A stretch of 49,286 nucleotides of DNA from Sphingobacteriia bacterium (GCA_021286705.1 JAJTBW010000004.1:1-49286); one strand, 5' to 3'; numbered from the stretch's first letter, positions 26,993 to 35,560 are shown. Numbers and translations: made by a program. The notes: generated from the letters alone by a model not told the origin.

Positions 26993-29703
26993 GCATTCGC
27001 TATCGTTCGACTAATATAAAATGGCCTTCAGCAGGACAAATCGCTACGGCAGCTTTCCTGATCTGCACCCACTCCGGTATCGTTATTGCAATCCCATATG
27101 ATGTTACCAATGCTTATCTCTCGGTCAGTCTGATAGCATCTAACAATGCTTGGAGCGCACTTGCCCGTAATCTACACTATTGGAGTGCTCAAGCTTTCTT
27201 CATCTTCACTCTGGTTCATCTGTTTGAACATCTTAAGAAGAACACTGCCTCCAAACTAAGTCACTCCAAATGGTTGCATCTAACGGTTAGTCTGCCCTTT
27301 CTATTTTGGGTAATGCTCTCCGGCTTTATCCTTAAAGGCGATGCTGAGAGTGAACAGGCTCATAACATCCTAAATGCACTGCTTAATTCTGTACCAATTA
27401 TAGGAACATCTCTTACGGCATTCTTCTCGGGCAACGGTGATTCTCTACAAATCACATATATTCATCATATTGCAACGGCAACCCTATTCCTTGCCTTTGT
27501 TATCATGGAACACTCCGGAGCCCTTATCCCGAAATCAAGAGTTCTGATTCCAAGCTTCTTTATCCTGCTCCTCCTCGCTAGCTCACTTCAGGCACCTCTT
27601 CACAATAATATCAACCCGGAACTTAAAGGACCATGGTTTTTTATCGGCCTACAAGAGATTCTGCACTTTGCTACCACCCCTGGCCTTGCATTGCTCATCC
27701 CGCTTATTCTTCTCATTGCCGTCTATATATTCAGAAAGAGTTCACCCGCTCTACGTCTACCATTATACAAATCACTGATCATTATTACCATTGTTTACGG
27801 ACTTATCACTCTTTTGGCTATAATTTTCAGAGGGGAAGACTGGAAATGGAGATCGCCATTTAAAGAGAATACCTCTGTGCACTTAACCATCCCTCTTCCT
27901 GACCTGCTTTGGCTTAGTCAGCGCAATGAAAACAAAAAGAAAACCATCGATCCGGTTATAGTTAACGGAAGGAATGAGAACTGTCTACAATGCCATTCAG
28001 ATATGATCGGCATTGAAAAGTCACATGACCCAAATGCTATTGGATGTTCATCCTGTCACCTAGGTAATCCATCAGCCATTACATCAGATGGCGCTCATAC
28101 CGGAATGGTTCTTATACCGGGTAATCTCTCCGATGCTCATATCACCTGCGGGTCATCCAATTGCCATAATGATATTGCCCATAGAGTTCCAACCTCATTA
28201 ATGGCCACTTTATCGGGCATGATATCGGTTGACCGTTGGGTCTTCGCTGAGAGTCCATCTCCTGATATACCAGCCCATGCTTTAGCTTTGACAGATAGCC
28301 CCGCTGATATGCACTTAAGAAATCTCTGCACCGGATGTCATTTAAATGTAAAGAAAGAGACTCCAGGCTCATTCACCCCGCTCAAAAAAGGAGGTGGCTG
28401 TAATGCATGTCATCTTGATTACGACTCAACTACTGCTCGTCAGACCCGTAGTTGGTTGGCTGGGAAAAGAGGAGTACCTCTATTCCATCCTAAATTGATC
28501 ACCCCTGTTAACAACGAGAAATGTGGAACCTGTCATAATGGCTCCGGTAGAATCAGTACAAGCTATGAAGGTTGGTGGGAGACCTCATCTGATACTAATC
28601 AATTAAAAAAAGCAGGTCATCAAATCAAAATCATCGAAGGTCATCGCATTTTTGCATCAGCTCCTCCAGATGTTCACCATAGCGCCGGGCTCAAATGCAT
28701 CGACTGTCACACCTCATACGAGATTATGGGTGATGGGAAACACTACCTCCACAAAGAGGATGCAGTTAAAACCTCTTGCTCTGACTGCCACACTACTAAA
28801 CCATTAACAACTAAACCAGGAGAACTGCCAGATAATGAAAGCCGTAAAATTATCGCCCTTAACCATTTCCTTTCAGAGAGAGGAGGTCATCTTCAACAAC
28901 AGAATGGCAAACGGATCTATGTAAACAGCACCTTAAATTCCAAAGGCGATGCGGTTATTGTAAACAGAGCAAATGGCAGACAAATAGGCTTAAAGCCGCC
29001 TGCCAAGATATGCACCGAAGGGCAGGCCCATAAAAACCTCTCTTGCCAGAGCTGCCATTCTAAATGGGCTCCAACCTGCCTAGGTTGTCATACCTCATAT
29101 GATGCTAACCGAATTGGGTTTGACCACCTTAAAGGGATAGAACAGCATGGAACATGGATGGAATCAGCCGACCTCTTTTCTTTCAGACAACCAACACTGG
29201 GAGTCCGTGAAGAAAAGGGAAAGAAAGAGATCATTCCATTTATCCCGGGCATGGTTCTAACGATAGAAAACAAGGTAAGCAAAGGCACTCATTTCAAGAG
29301 ATTGTTTGCTCCGATTGACCCGCATACAACTCAAAAAAAGGGACTAACCTGCAAGGAGTGTCATCTCAATCCTGTTGCGCTAGGTTATGGCGAAGGAAAT
29401 CTTGTACTCCAAACCCAGAAAGAAAAGGGCATATTTCGCTTCTATCCGGCTTATGAAAACAATTCAAACGACAGACTCCCTGAAGATGCATGGATACCAT
29501 TCCTGGGAGAAGCAGATAAAGTCAACTCAACAAGAACGAATACCAGGCCATTTACCATAGCGGAACAACAGAAAATTCTTACTGTTGGCGCTTGTCTGAC
29601 CTGTCATAAAGATGACAGTAAGGTTATGAAAGATTGTCTCAAAGATTTCAAAGAACAACTTAGAAAGAGAAGAGCAGTCTGTATTGCCCCGTTTAACAAA
29701 TAG
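26974..29703 (+). CDS. Cytochrome b6-like protein fused to a 12-heme cytochrome c
   Basis: A 909-residue fusion. Residues 1-290 are a cytochrome b with about eight membrane helices. Likely heme ligands are His68/His82 (14 apart) and His165/His180 (15 apart), the b6 type of spacing. KGPWFFIGLQEIL near 218-230 takes the place of the quinol-site PEWY motif. From residue 330 the protein is hydrophilic and carries 11 CXXCH motifs (Cys337, 358, 452, 476, 517, 575, 602, 691, 702, 793, 874) plus one CX4CH (Cys392-His398), giving 12 predicted c hemes facing the periplasm. Together with the overlapping Rieske gene it forms a bc-type complex that would hand electrons from menaquinol to its own heme wire. 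The electron acceptor is unknown. There is no sign of frameshift between the parts. Confidence 0.9.
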   Translation: MDNNRLSIRYRSTNIKWPSAGQIATAAFLICTHSGIVIAIPYDVTNAYLSVSLIASNNAWSALARNLHYWSAQAFFIFTLVHLFEHLKKNTASKLSHSKWLHLTVSLPFLFWVMLSGFILKGDAESEQAHNILNALLNSVPIIGTSLTAFFSGNGDSLQITYIHHIATATLFLAFVIMEHSGALIPKSRVLIPSFFILLLLASSLQAPLHNNINPELKGPWFFIGLQEILHFATTPGLALLIPLILLIAVYIFRKSSPALRLPLYKSLIIITIVYGLITLLAIIFRGEDWKWRSPFKENTSVHLTIPLPDLLWLSQRNENKKKTIDPVIVNGRNENCLQCHSDMIGIEKSHDPNAIGCSSCHLGNPSAITSDGAHTGMVLIPGNLSDAHITCGSSNCHNDIAHRVPTSLMATLSGMISVDRWVFAESPSPDIPAHALALTDSPADMHLRNLCTGCHLNVKKETPGSFTPLKKGGGCNACHLDYDSTTARQTRSWLAGKRGVPLFHPKLITPVNNEKCGTCHNGSGRISTSYEGWWETSSDTNQLKKAGHQIKIIEGHRIFASAPPDVHHSAGLKCIDCHTSYEIMGDGKHYLHKEDAVKTSCSDCHTTKPLTTKPGELPDNESRKIIALNHFLSERGGHLQQQNGKRIYVNSTLNSKGDAVIVNRANGRQIGLKPPAKICTEGQAHKNLSCQSCHSKWAPTCLGCHTSYDANRIGFDHLKGIEQHGTWMESADLFSFRQPTLGVREEKGKKEIIPFIPGMVLTIENKVSKGTHFKRLFAPIDPHTTQKKGLTCKECHLNPVALGYGEGNLVLQTQKEKGIFRFYPAYENNSNDRLPEDAWIPFLGEADKVNSTRTNTRPFTIAEQQKILTVGACLTCHKDDSKVMKDCLKDFKEQLRKRRAVCIAPFNK

Positions 29704-29731
29704 ATACCAACCACAGATATCCTCTTTCTCC

Positions 29732-29776
29732 TATAAAAAGCAAAAGGCCGAAGACCCCTCTGATCCTCGGCCTTTA
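29732..29776. terminator. Bidirectional terminator between the cytochrome and rhodanese genes
   Basis: AAAGGCCGA pairs with TCGGCCTTT (stem within 29742-29774). On the minus strand a T-rich tail follows (TTTTGCTTTTT), serving the rhodanese gene; on the plus strand the tail is weaker. Confidence 0.8.
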
Positions 29777-29779
29777 ATA

Positions 29780-30619
29780 TTACTTCTCTAAAGAATTCGC
29801 TTTATCAAGAACCCAATAGTTGTATCCACCATCAAGGACTTTGACATTTTTAAATCCGACGATTTCATGCAATGCAAAATAACCTACCGAGGCAAGTACC
29901 CCGCTATTGCAATAAAAAACAACTTCACTATCAGCAGTTAATCCTGTAAGGGCAGGTAGAGCCATGATTTGAGAAGCTGTCAGGAAGTTACCCTTTGCAT
30001 CCAGAAAATCTTTATAGTTTAATAAAATAGCACCTGGCAGGTGACCGAGACTCTTTCCATCAGAGCCATTAAACTCCTCAGGTTTCCTTGTGTCAATGAG
30101 TATAGGTTTATTCGCTAGAGCTTTTAAATCAGTAATAGAGATTCCCATTGCACCATTCAGAGTCACGGTAAAATTAACCGCAGTTCTTTTAGCTGGTTGA
30201 GAAGTAAGAGGAATTCTATATTTACCCCATTCTGCCATGTCTTTAGTGGTTATGGAGACATCTTTTGCGCCCAGCATTGTTAAAACAAACCACAGACGAG
30301 AGGTATATTTATTTGACCCATCATCATAGATTACAACAACAGTTGATTCAGAGATACCCCTTGAGCCAAATAACTTAGCAAGTTCCTCAGGGCTCTTAAG
30401 TATGCCATCAGGTTTCCCGGCAAACAACTCCTGCTGCCAGATGTTAATTGCACCTTTTACATGCTCAGTAGCATAATCAGAAGCACGCTGAGCATCAATA
30501 ATGACAACTTCAGGCTTCCCCTTAATGATATCAGAAAACTCCTTTGCAGTGATGATACCGCCTGCATAAGTCATCAAGCTAACAAGCAACAAAACAATTG
30601 ATAAAACAGATCTTCTCAT
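29780..30619 (-). CDS. Exported two-domain rhodanese (thiosulfate:sulfurtransferase type)
   Basis: A 279-residue protein with a signal peptide (hydrophobic 5-18, cleavage near Ala19). Two rhodanese domains follow. The N-terminal one (about 25-135) has Asp100 in place of Cys (VVVIYDDGSN), as is normal for the structural domain of tandem sulfurtransferases. The C-terminal one (about 160-279) has the catalytic loop VVFYCNSGVLAS with Cys237 and the closing motif VLDGGYNYW. It should transfer sulfane sulfur in the periplasm. It starts 8 bp after the porin stop, so the pair forms an operon. Confidence 0.92.
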   Translation of the reverse strand: MRRSVLSIVLLLVSLMTYAGGIITAKEFSDIIKGKPEVVIIDAQRASDYATEHVKGAINIWQQELFAGKPDGILKSPEELAKLFGSRGISESTVVVIYDDGSNKYTSRLWFVLTMLGAKDVSITTKDMAEWGKYRIPLTSQPAKRTAVNFTVTLNGAMGISITDLKALANKPILIDTRKPEEFNGSDGKSLGHLPGAILLNYKDFLDAKGNFLTASQIMALPALTGLTADSEVVFYCNSGVLASVGYFALHEIVGFKNVKVLDGGYNYWVLDKANSLEK

Positions 30620-30627
30620 CTTCTTGA

Positions 30628-31722
30628 TTATTTAAGTTTTACTTGAATCTGAATTAGCAGGCAGTCATTTGGAATCTCAACTGAAGCAGTCTCTTCCGCC
30701 TTGTAGAGATAGTTCACTTGCAGACGAGTCCAGTCATTCAAGAAGTAATTTAAACCAAAAGTCATAATATTCTGCTTGTCTCCGTCGGTATCCAGGTCTT
30801 TGTCGTATTGCTCATACTTAAAGACCGGTTGGATATTCCAAGGGGTCATATACATGGCAGTAAAGTAGAAGCCATCGCGTTGTTTGTTACCAATCTTAAC
30901 CACTGGGGTCGTGCCACAGCCACCACCTTCAGTATATGAACCTTTATCCTCTCCAAAAAGGTATTCCCCCTGTAAGCGGAAAGCACCCCAATTAAAATCT
31001 GCATCGACACCCCAACGAGTCTTAGTATCTTCATCAGTGACACCTTCAGCGGCGGGCTTCTGTTTTCCTGTGAGGTAACTTGCCCCAATACTTAAATGTC
31101 TCCAAGGGGTTAAAACAACACGGCCAGCATAGTTTTTACCTCCATTGTTATCAATAACTCCCAAGCCGGTTCCATTGGTAACAGCAAAGCTATACTTCAA
31201 TAGGTTCACCGTTTCTATTCCAAAGATGGTCAATGTATCAGTAGAACCGTATAGACCAATACCTAAATCACGGTTGGGAGAGGTTAACTCATCAACCACC
31301 ATAGAACGATTGATCGTATTTAATCCATTACATGGAGTAGACAACTCAAGAGATACGGGTGATTTAAATGAACCAGCAGAAAACTTCGCCCAATGTCCTA
31401 AACGGGTATAAGAGACAAAGGCATCAAGCATAAATGGATTACCTGTAAAGAATGAGCTAAACTCCACCAATGCGTAATATTCAAAATCATAAGGAATAGA
31501 ACCGGCAACACCGATTCTCATGCGGTTAAACTTGAATGTATTGGTATTAACGGCCCCTGTCTTGTCATCAGCAGTAAAGTGGTATTCATATTGAGGCTGC
31601 AAATAACCTATAATCTTAGGACCATTACTTGAACCAGATGCTGGCTCCAGACAACCCTGGGCAAAGCTTATAGTTGAAAGAGAAGCCAGAAAAAAGATAG
31701 AAAGGATTTGTTTTATTTTCAT
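30628..31722 (-). CDS. OprO/OprP-like outer-membrane porin
   Basis: A 364-residue beta-barrel protein with a signal peptide (hydrophobic to about residue 21, ending SFAQG). The mature part alternates polar and aromatic residues in strand-like blocks, for example KIIGYLQPQYEYHF near the start, FNRMRIGVAGSIPYDFEYYALVEF-like sequence early on, and DWTRLQVNYLYKAE near the end. This matches the phosphate-selective porin O/P superfamily, which carries anions. Four Cys residues in the mature protein are unusual for an outer-membrane barrel. The ATG at 31722 is chosen over a TTG two codons upstream. The rhodanese follows by 8 bp, suggesting a channel for a sulfur-containing anion. Confidence 0.85.
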   Translation of the reverse strand: MKIKQILSIFFLASLSTISFAQGCLEPASGSSNGPKIIGYLQPQYEYHFTADDKTGAVNTNTFKFNRMRIGVAGSIPYDFEYYALVEFSSFFTGNPFMLDAFVSYTRLGHWAKFSAGSFKSPVSLELSTPCNGLNTINRSMVVDELTSPNRDLGIGLYGSTDTLTIFGIETVNLLKYSFAVTNGTGLGVIDNNGGKNYAGRVVLTPWRHLSIGASYLTGKQKPAAEGVTDEDTKTRWGVDADFNWGAFRLQGEYLFGEDKGSYTEGGGCGTTPVVKIGNKQRDGFYFTAMYMTPWNIQPVFKYEQYDKDLDTDGDKQNIMTFGLNYFLNDWTRLQVNYLYKAEETASVEIPNDCLLIQIQVKLK

Positions 31723-31740
31723 GATCAATCAATATAATAA

Positions 31741-31776
31741 GGGCATCTAATGAGATCTTCTCCCGTTAGATGCCCT
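31741..31776 (-). terminator. Hairpin between the rhodanese lipoprotein and porin genes
   Basis: GGGCATCTAA pairs perfectly with TTAGATGCCC. On the minus strand it is followed by TTATTATATT, a poor T-run. It may terminate the lipoprotein transcript partly or shape the porin leader. Confidence 0.6.
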
Positions 31777-31786
31777 CAGTTAATAA

Positions 31787-32782
31787 TTACTTACCAGTTA
31801 CAAAAGTGTAGCCTTTTGAACCATGGAAAACAGTCTTTCCAGCAGCATCAAGTTGGTCATGAACCATTGCATTAGCACCAAATTTTATGCTCTTAACGTT
31901 ATAACCCAGAACATTCAAATAAGTACTAACAAAAGAGCTGGTCATTCCAGTATAGCAATAGAGTTGTACAGTTTTAGAAGGATCAATGCCCTTAATTTCA
32001 TCGGCAGCTAAAGTGATAGGATTGAGTCTATATGCACCTGCAAAATGGCCAAAAGTGGTATAATCAGATTCGGGCCAGTAGTTAATAACGGTATAATTTG
32101 CAGGGTTTGCAAGAACATCAGCAGGAGCTGTTGGAGAAAAACCAGCAGCAACAACTGCTGCTACTCTTTCAGCAAGAATACTTTTGCCATCAGTAGAGGT
32201 TGAAGTCCATGTAGGATATCCATATGATCCATTAGTCGGAGCAGCAGTGGTAACCCAGTTTGGAGAACCTACACCGGCATTCTGACCAGCTGAAACCCAA
32301 GGAGCACTAAACTGATCATTCCAACCTGCCATACCAAATTTTAAAACCTTAGCATTTGTGAAACCGCTTAAACGCAGTGCCATACATGCGACACCTGCAA
32401 TTTGTCCTGTTGCACATACAACAAGTATGGGCTTATCAGTCATCGTCTTTGTACCTTCAATAATATTAGCTAAGGGGACATTAACCGCACCTTTAATATG
32501 ACCAGCGGCATAAGTTGCTGCATCGCGAATATCAACAACATTCATTGTTGGAATAGAGTTGTCAGTAGGATCTACCACACCACCATCTGTGGTGAGTTTT
32601 GCCTCCATAATCCAATCCTTTAACATGTCAGTTAAATCCATGGAATTGCTAACCATGTAAGTCTTTAGAGTGGTGAAATTGCCGGTTGCTGGATCTTCAG
32701 TGTCACTGTCTTTCTTACATCCAGAGAAAACTACTGCTGATAATAACAGCACCATCCATAATTTTAGAGCGAACTTTTTCAT
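31787..32782 (-). CDS. Lipoprotein with two rhodanese domains, both with active-site Cys
   Basis: A 331-residue lipoprotein; the lipobox VVFSGC puts the lipid on Cys22. The first rhodanese domain (about 40-155) has MNVVDIRDAATYAAGHIKG and the catalytic loop LVVCATGQIAG (Cys123). The second (about 205-325) has the loop VQLYCYTGMTSS (Cys276). Tandem rhodaneses usually keep only the C-terminal Cys, so two loaded sites are noteworthy. Between the domains is an Ala/Ser/Thr/Gly-rich segment (about 160-200). Its own -7 box lies about 48 nt upstream. It lies just before the porin-rhodanese pair. Whether it faces the periplasm or the outside cannot be told. Confidence 0.9.
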   Translation of the reverse strand: MKKFALKLWMVLLLSAVVFSGCKKDSDTEDPATGNFTTLKTYMVSNSMDLTDMLKDWIMEAKLTTDGGVVDPTDNSIPTMNVVDIRDAATYAAGHIKGAVNVPLANIIEGTKTMTDKPILVVCATGQIAGVACMALRLSGFTNAKVLKFGMAGWNDQFSAPWVSAGQNAGVGSPNWVTTAAPTNGSYGYPTWTSTSTDGKSILAERVAAVVAAGFSPTAPADVLANPANYTVINYWPESDYTTFGHFAGAYRLNPITLAADEIKGIDPSKTVQLYCYTGMTSSFVSTYLNVLGYNVKSIKFGANAMVHDQLDAAGKTVFHGSKGYTFVTGK

Positions 32783-32829
32783 AATTCAGATTGTTTGTAA
32801 AATTGGTTATTCTATTGTTATCCGATTCA

Positions 32830-32837
32830 CAAATGTA
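32830..32837 (-). promoter_or_regulatory. -7 promoter box of the rhodanese lipoprotein gene
   Basis: TACATTTG on the minus strand matches TANNTTTG, giving a leader of about 40 nt. Confidence 0.5.
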
Positions 32838-33014
32838 GAGGGAGAACAAAAGCTTTCAGCAGAAACAATGGCGGCATTTCACCGTGTTTCAAATGATTTT
32901 ATCTATACAAAAACATGATTTAGATCAGCTTTTTACATGATAAAACAACGGTATCTCTTTACTATCTCAGGTTTTCTATATCAGCCTTTCTTTCCCATTG
33001 CATAAGAGAGCCTT

Positions 33015-33050
33015 GAGAGAAGCGGGGGAAGCGGAGAGGCGGGGAAGCAG
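33015..33050. repeat. GC-rich purine-strand degenerate repeat
   Basis: About four copies of an 8-9 bp unit near GAGAAGCG (GAGAAGCG, GGGGAAGCG, GAGAGGCG, GGGAAGCA) stand out in an AT-rich gap. It differs in sequence from the repeat at 12457 but has the same style: short unit, GC-rich, intergenic. Confidence 0.45.
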
Positions 33051-33076
33051 ATTCAGCATCAATGTGGTACAAAATA

Positions 33077-33110
33077 CCAAAAAAAAGGGTATCCATTTTG
33101 GATACCCTAT
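33077..33110 (-). terminator. Rho-independent terminator after the beta-barrel gene
   Basis: AGGGTATCC pairs with GGATACCCT, followed on the minus strand by eight T. It lies about 20 nt after the stop at 33131. Confidence 0.9.
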
Positions 33111-33130
33111 TAAACTCAAACAAGGTTATC

Positions 33131-33712
33131 TTATAACTTGAATGTCATTCCAACGGTAATACTAAGACAGGTCATCCCTTTATCTTTAATAAAACCGGAA
33201 TAGGTAGAAGGTGTAAGTGATGGGAAGAAGAGTTCATCACCAGAAAGAGTTAAGCCGATCAATTTAGATGCCTCATAACGTACAGATGTACCTACTCCAA
33301 AACCAAGAGCAGCTTTAACATCCGGATCACTCGATGACCCATATTCATCAAAATCGCCTTGCATTCCAAGTGCAACACCAACATTCCCTTTAACTAAACC
33401 GGTAAAACGATCTGATAGTTTAACACGACCAGTAAGAGTTGGTGCTAAATAGGAAATACTATAATAGTCATCACCTGCCTTTGAGATCCCACTATAAATA
33501 CCATACTCAACTATGCCAAATCCAAGATTCTGATTAATAAAATAGGAATAGAAAATCGAACCTAGGCCTCCACCATTCACATATTCATTGAGATTGTCAA
33601 CATAACCAAGAGTAAAACCAAACTCATGTTTTCTGATTCTTTCAGATGATTGACCATGCATCGCACCTGTTAGTGCGATCAAGAAAATAATAATACCAAG
33701 TTTTCTTCTCAT
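33131..33712 (-). CDS. Small outer-membrane beta-barrel protein
   Basis: A 193-residue protein with a signal peptide (MRRKLGIIIFLIALTGAMHGQ) and strand-like blocks ending in SITVGMTFKL, a typical C-terminal barrel strand ending in a hydrophobic residue. GFTLGYVDNLNEYVNGGGLG and RFTGLVKGNVGVALGM are further strand pairs. It resembles generic 8- to 10-stranded porin-like family proteins; no specific function can be given. It lies 21 bp after the FG-GAP repeat gene and is probably co-transcribed with it. Confidence 0.75.
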   Translation of the reverse strand: MRRKLGIIIFLIALTGAMHGQSSERIRKHEFGFTLGYVDNLNEYVNGGGLGSIFYSYFINQNLGFGIVEYGIYSGISKAGDDYYSISYLAPTLTGRVKLSDRFTGLVKGNVGVALGMQGDFDEYGSSSDPDVKAALGFGVGTSVRYEASKLIGLTLSGDELFFPSLTPSTYSGFIKDKGMTCLSITVGMTFKL

Positions 33713-33733
33713 AAAATTGATTTTAGAAGTGTT

Positions 33734-35524
33734 TTAGTTTGATTTAATAAATTTTGCAGTGATTAATTCATTGCCAGTATTTAAAGAAAGAAGATATAAC
33801 CCAGACTGAAGATCATCAATATTTGTCACCGTAGTTTTCTCTGAAACTATAAATGACTTTACAACTTTTCCATTAAGATCAGTTATAGAAGCCATTGCCT
33901 TTGAGACAGGTTGCACTGCTAAATTCACTGAAAGTACATTTTGAGCAGGATTAGGGTAGAGCCCAAGTACCATTTTCCCATTAGTTTCTTCTATCCCAGT
34001 TAATACCATTAGAAGTTGCCAATCAGAAAATGAAGATGTTCTAAACGCAGCATCCACGGTCTGAGTACTCCAGTAATAGCCTCCATCACGAATTTTCTCT
34101 AAAACTTTGATAGTATCTTGACCAGCATTTCCCATTGCAGGCAAATAAATTTTCTCAGTTCCAAGATCACTGGCCACAGGCAAGACACTACCATCGTGAG
34201 GCATAGTACCAACAACAATATTGTAAGTAAGTGATTTATTTTGAGGGATTACCTCAACAGGAGCCCAAGAGAAAATTATATGCCATCCCAAACCCTCAAA
34301 ATAGTTGACATTACTAACGATATTCTCAAGGGAAACAGTCGGAACTGGTGCTGAACCAAAGATATTGGACGATAGATCATTTTTATATAAAAGTGTTTGA
34401 GGGTAACCATTACCATTAATCCCGGTCAGGATTAAGTCTGGATCACCATCAAGGTCATAGTCGGCTGCAGCTACACTAGCATAGGTCATTGGAGGGAAAT
34501 CAGTAGGTAACTCATTAAACTTCCCATTGCCAACTCCAAGATAGAGGAATGTAGCAGCTGACCCACACCCATTGCTCTTTCCTGTTGCAACAAAGTCGGT
34601 TATACCATCTAAGTTAAAGTCGGCTAACGAGATATTTCCTGTAAAAAGACCTGAGAAATAGGAAATTTGCTCAGTCCAGTTATCGTTTTGATTATTAATA
34701 TAGATCTTAAAGATTGACTCCCCAACCAGAAAATCCATGCCCATGCTTATGATATCAGGATAACCATCTCTATTAACATCAACCAAGGCTATGCTTCCAG
34801 CAGTTGTCCCTTCAAAAGGCCAGGTTCCTTCAACAAACTCCATCCCATAATTATAATAGATTTTAGTGATATTTCCACTTCCCCCATCGCCACCAATAAG
34901 TATGTCCAAATCGCCATTGCAGTCTACATCACCAATTGTGATCATACTGCTAACCAGGTTAGGAATGGGAACTTCTAACTTCTGAAAACCATTGCCTTCA
35001 AGATTTCTATAAACAGCAGTAAAGGCATTAAGGCTCAATGTATCTCCTGATATGACTAAATCAGGATATCCATCTTTATCAAGATCACCCCAAGCTGATT
35101 TTCCACTGGCAACACCGGGAAATAGAAATTGTGACTTAACAAAGTTACCATTACCCTCATTTCTGTATAAAATAGAACAACGTTCATAGTTATCAGCGAT
35201 ACCCATAATAAACAGGTCTAAATTGCCATCTTTATTATAGTCCACCCAGTTTAAACATCCATCTCTGAGAGCAACGAGATTTGCCCCAATGTCAGTAAAC
35301 ACACCATTATCATTTCTATATATTCGTGTGGTAGCAACATCACTTACTGTGCCCCCTTGAATCGCAAGATCAAGATCACCATCATTATCATAATCCCCCC
35401 AAACAGTACTCGATTTACCCAATCCGGGAATAGATGTATTGACGGTGCTAAAAGTCTGGCTTTGAACTTGAGTTGATAAAATAATGAACCCTAAAGCTGC
35501 AATAAATGGTCTAATCTTAAGCAT
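33734..35524 (-). CDS. FG-GAP/VCBS repeat protein with T9SS type A C-terminal sorting domain
   Basis: A 596-residue secreted protein: signal peptide (about 1-22), then repeated blocks like VWGDYDNDGDLDLAI, NWVDYNKDGNLDLFI, AWGDLDKDGYPDLVI and ADYDLDGDPDLIL spread over about 38-375. These are calcium-loop repeats that usually build a beta-propeller. A linker/FN3-like segment follows, and the C-terminus LGLYPNPAQNVLSVNL...LQSGLYLLSL...AKFIKSN is the type A sorting domain recognised by the type IX secretion system. It would be exported through the SprA pore and held at the cell surface or released. The substrate or binding partner is unknown. Confidence 0.92.
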   Translation of the reverse strand: MLKIRPFIAALGFIILSTQVQSQTFSTVNTSIPGLGKSSTVWGDYDNDGDLDLAIQGGTVSDVATTRIYRNDNGVFTDIGANLVALRDGCLNWVDYNKDGNLDLFIMGIADNYERCSILYRNEGNGNFVKSQFLFPGVASGKSAWGDLDKDGYPDLVISGDTLSLNAFTAVYRNLEGNGFQKLEVPIPNLVSSMITIGDVDCNGDLDILIGGDGGSGNITKIYYNYGMEFVEGTWPFEGTTAGSIALVDVNRDGYPDIISMGMDFLVGESIFKIYINNQNDNWTEQISYFSGLFTGNISLADFNLDGITDFVATGKSNGCGSAATFLYLGVGNGKFNELPTDFPPMTYASVAAADYDLDGDPDLILTGINGNGYPQTLLYKNDLSSNIFGSAPVPTVSLENIVSNVNYFEGLGWHIIFSWAPVEVIPQNKSLTYNIVVGTMPHDGSVLPVASDLGTEKIYLPAMGNAGQDTIKVLEKIRDGGYYWSTQTVDAAFRTSSFSDWQLLMVLTGIEETNGKMVLGLYPNPAQNVLSVNLAVQPVSKAMASITDLNGKVVKSFIVSEKTTVTNIDDLQSGLYLLSLNTGNELITAKFIKSN

Positions 35525-35552
35525 GACAATGAGATGAGTTAGATTTATCCAC

Positions 35553-35560
35553 CAAATATA
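35553..35560 (-). promoter_or_regulatory. -7 promoter box of the FG-GAP/beta-barrel operon
   Basis: TATATTTG on the minus strand matches TANNTTTG and predicts a start about 22 nt before the ATG. Confidence 0.55.

Larger units (their letters stand above)
32783..33130. other. Intergenic region upstream of the rhodanese lipoprotein
   Basis: No gene is seen. It holds the lipoprotein promoter box (32830-32837), a GC-rich purine repeat (33015-33050) and the terminator of the next minus-strand gene (33077-33110). Confidence 0.6.

Noticed and set aside
32670..32918. 82-codon plus-strand frame at the start of the rhodanese lipoprotein gene
   Set aside because: It overlaps the signal-peptide coding region and promoter on the opposite strand and shows no protein-like features.
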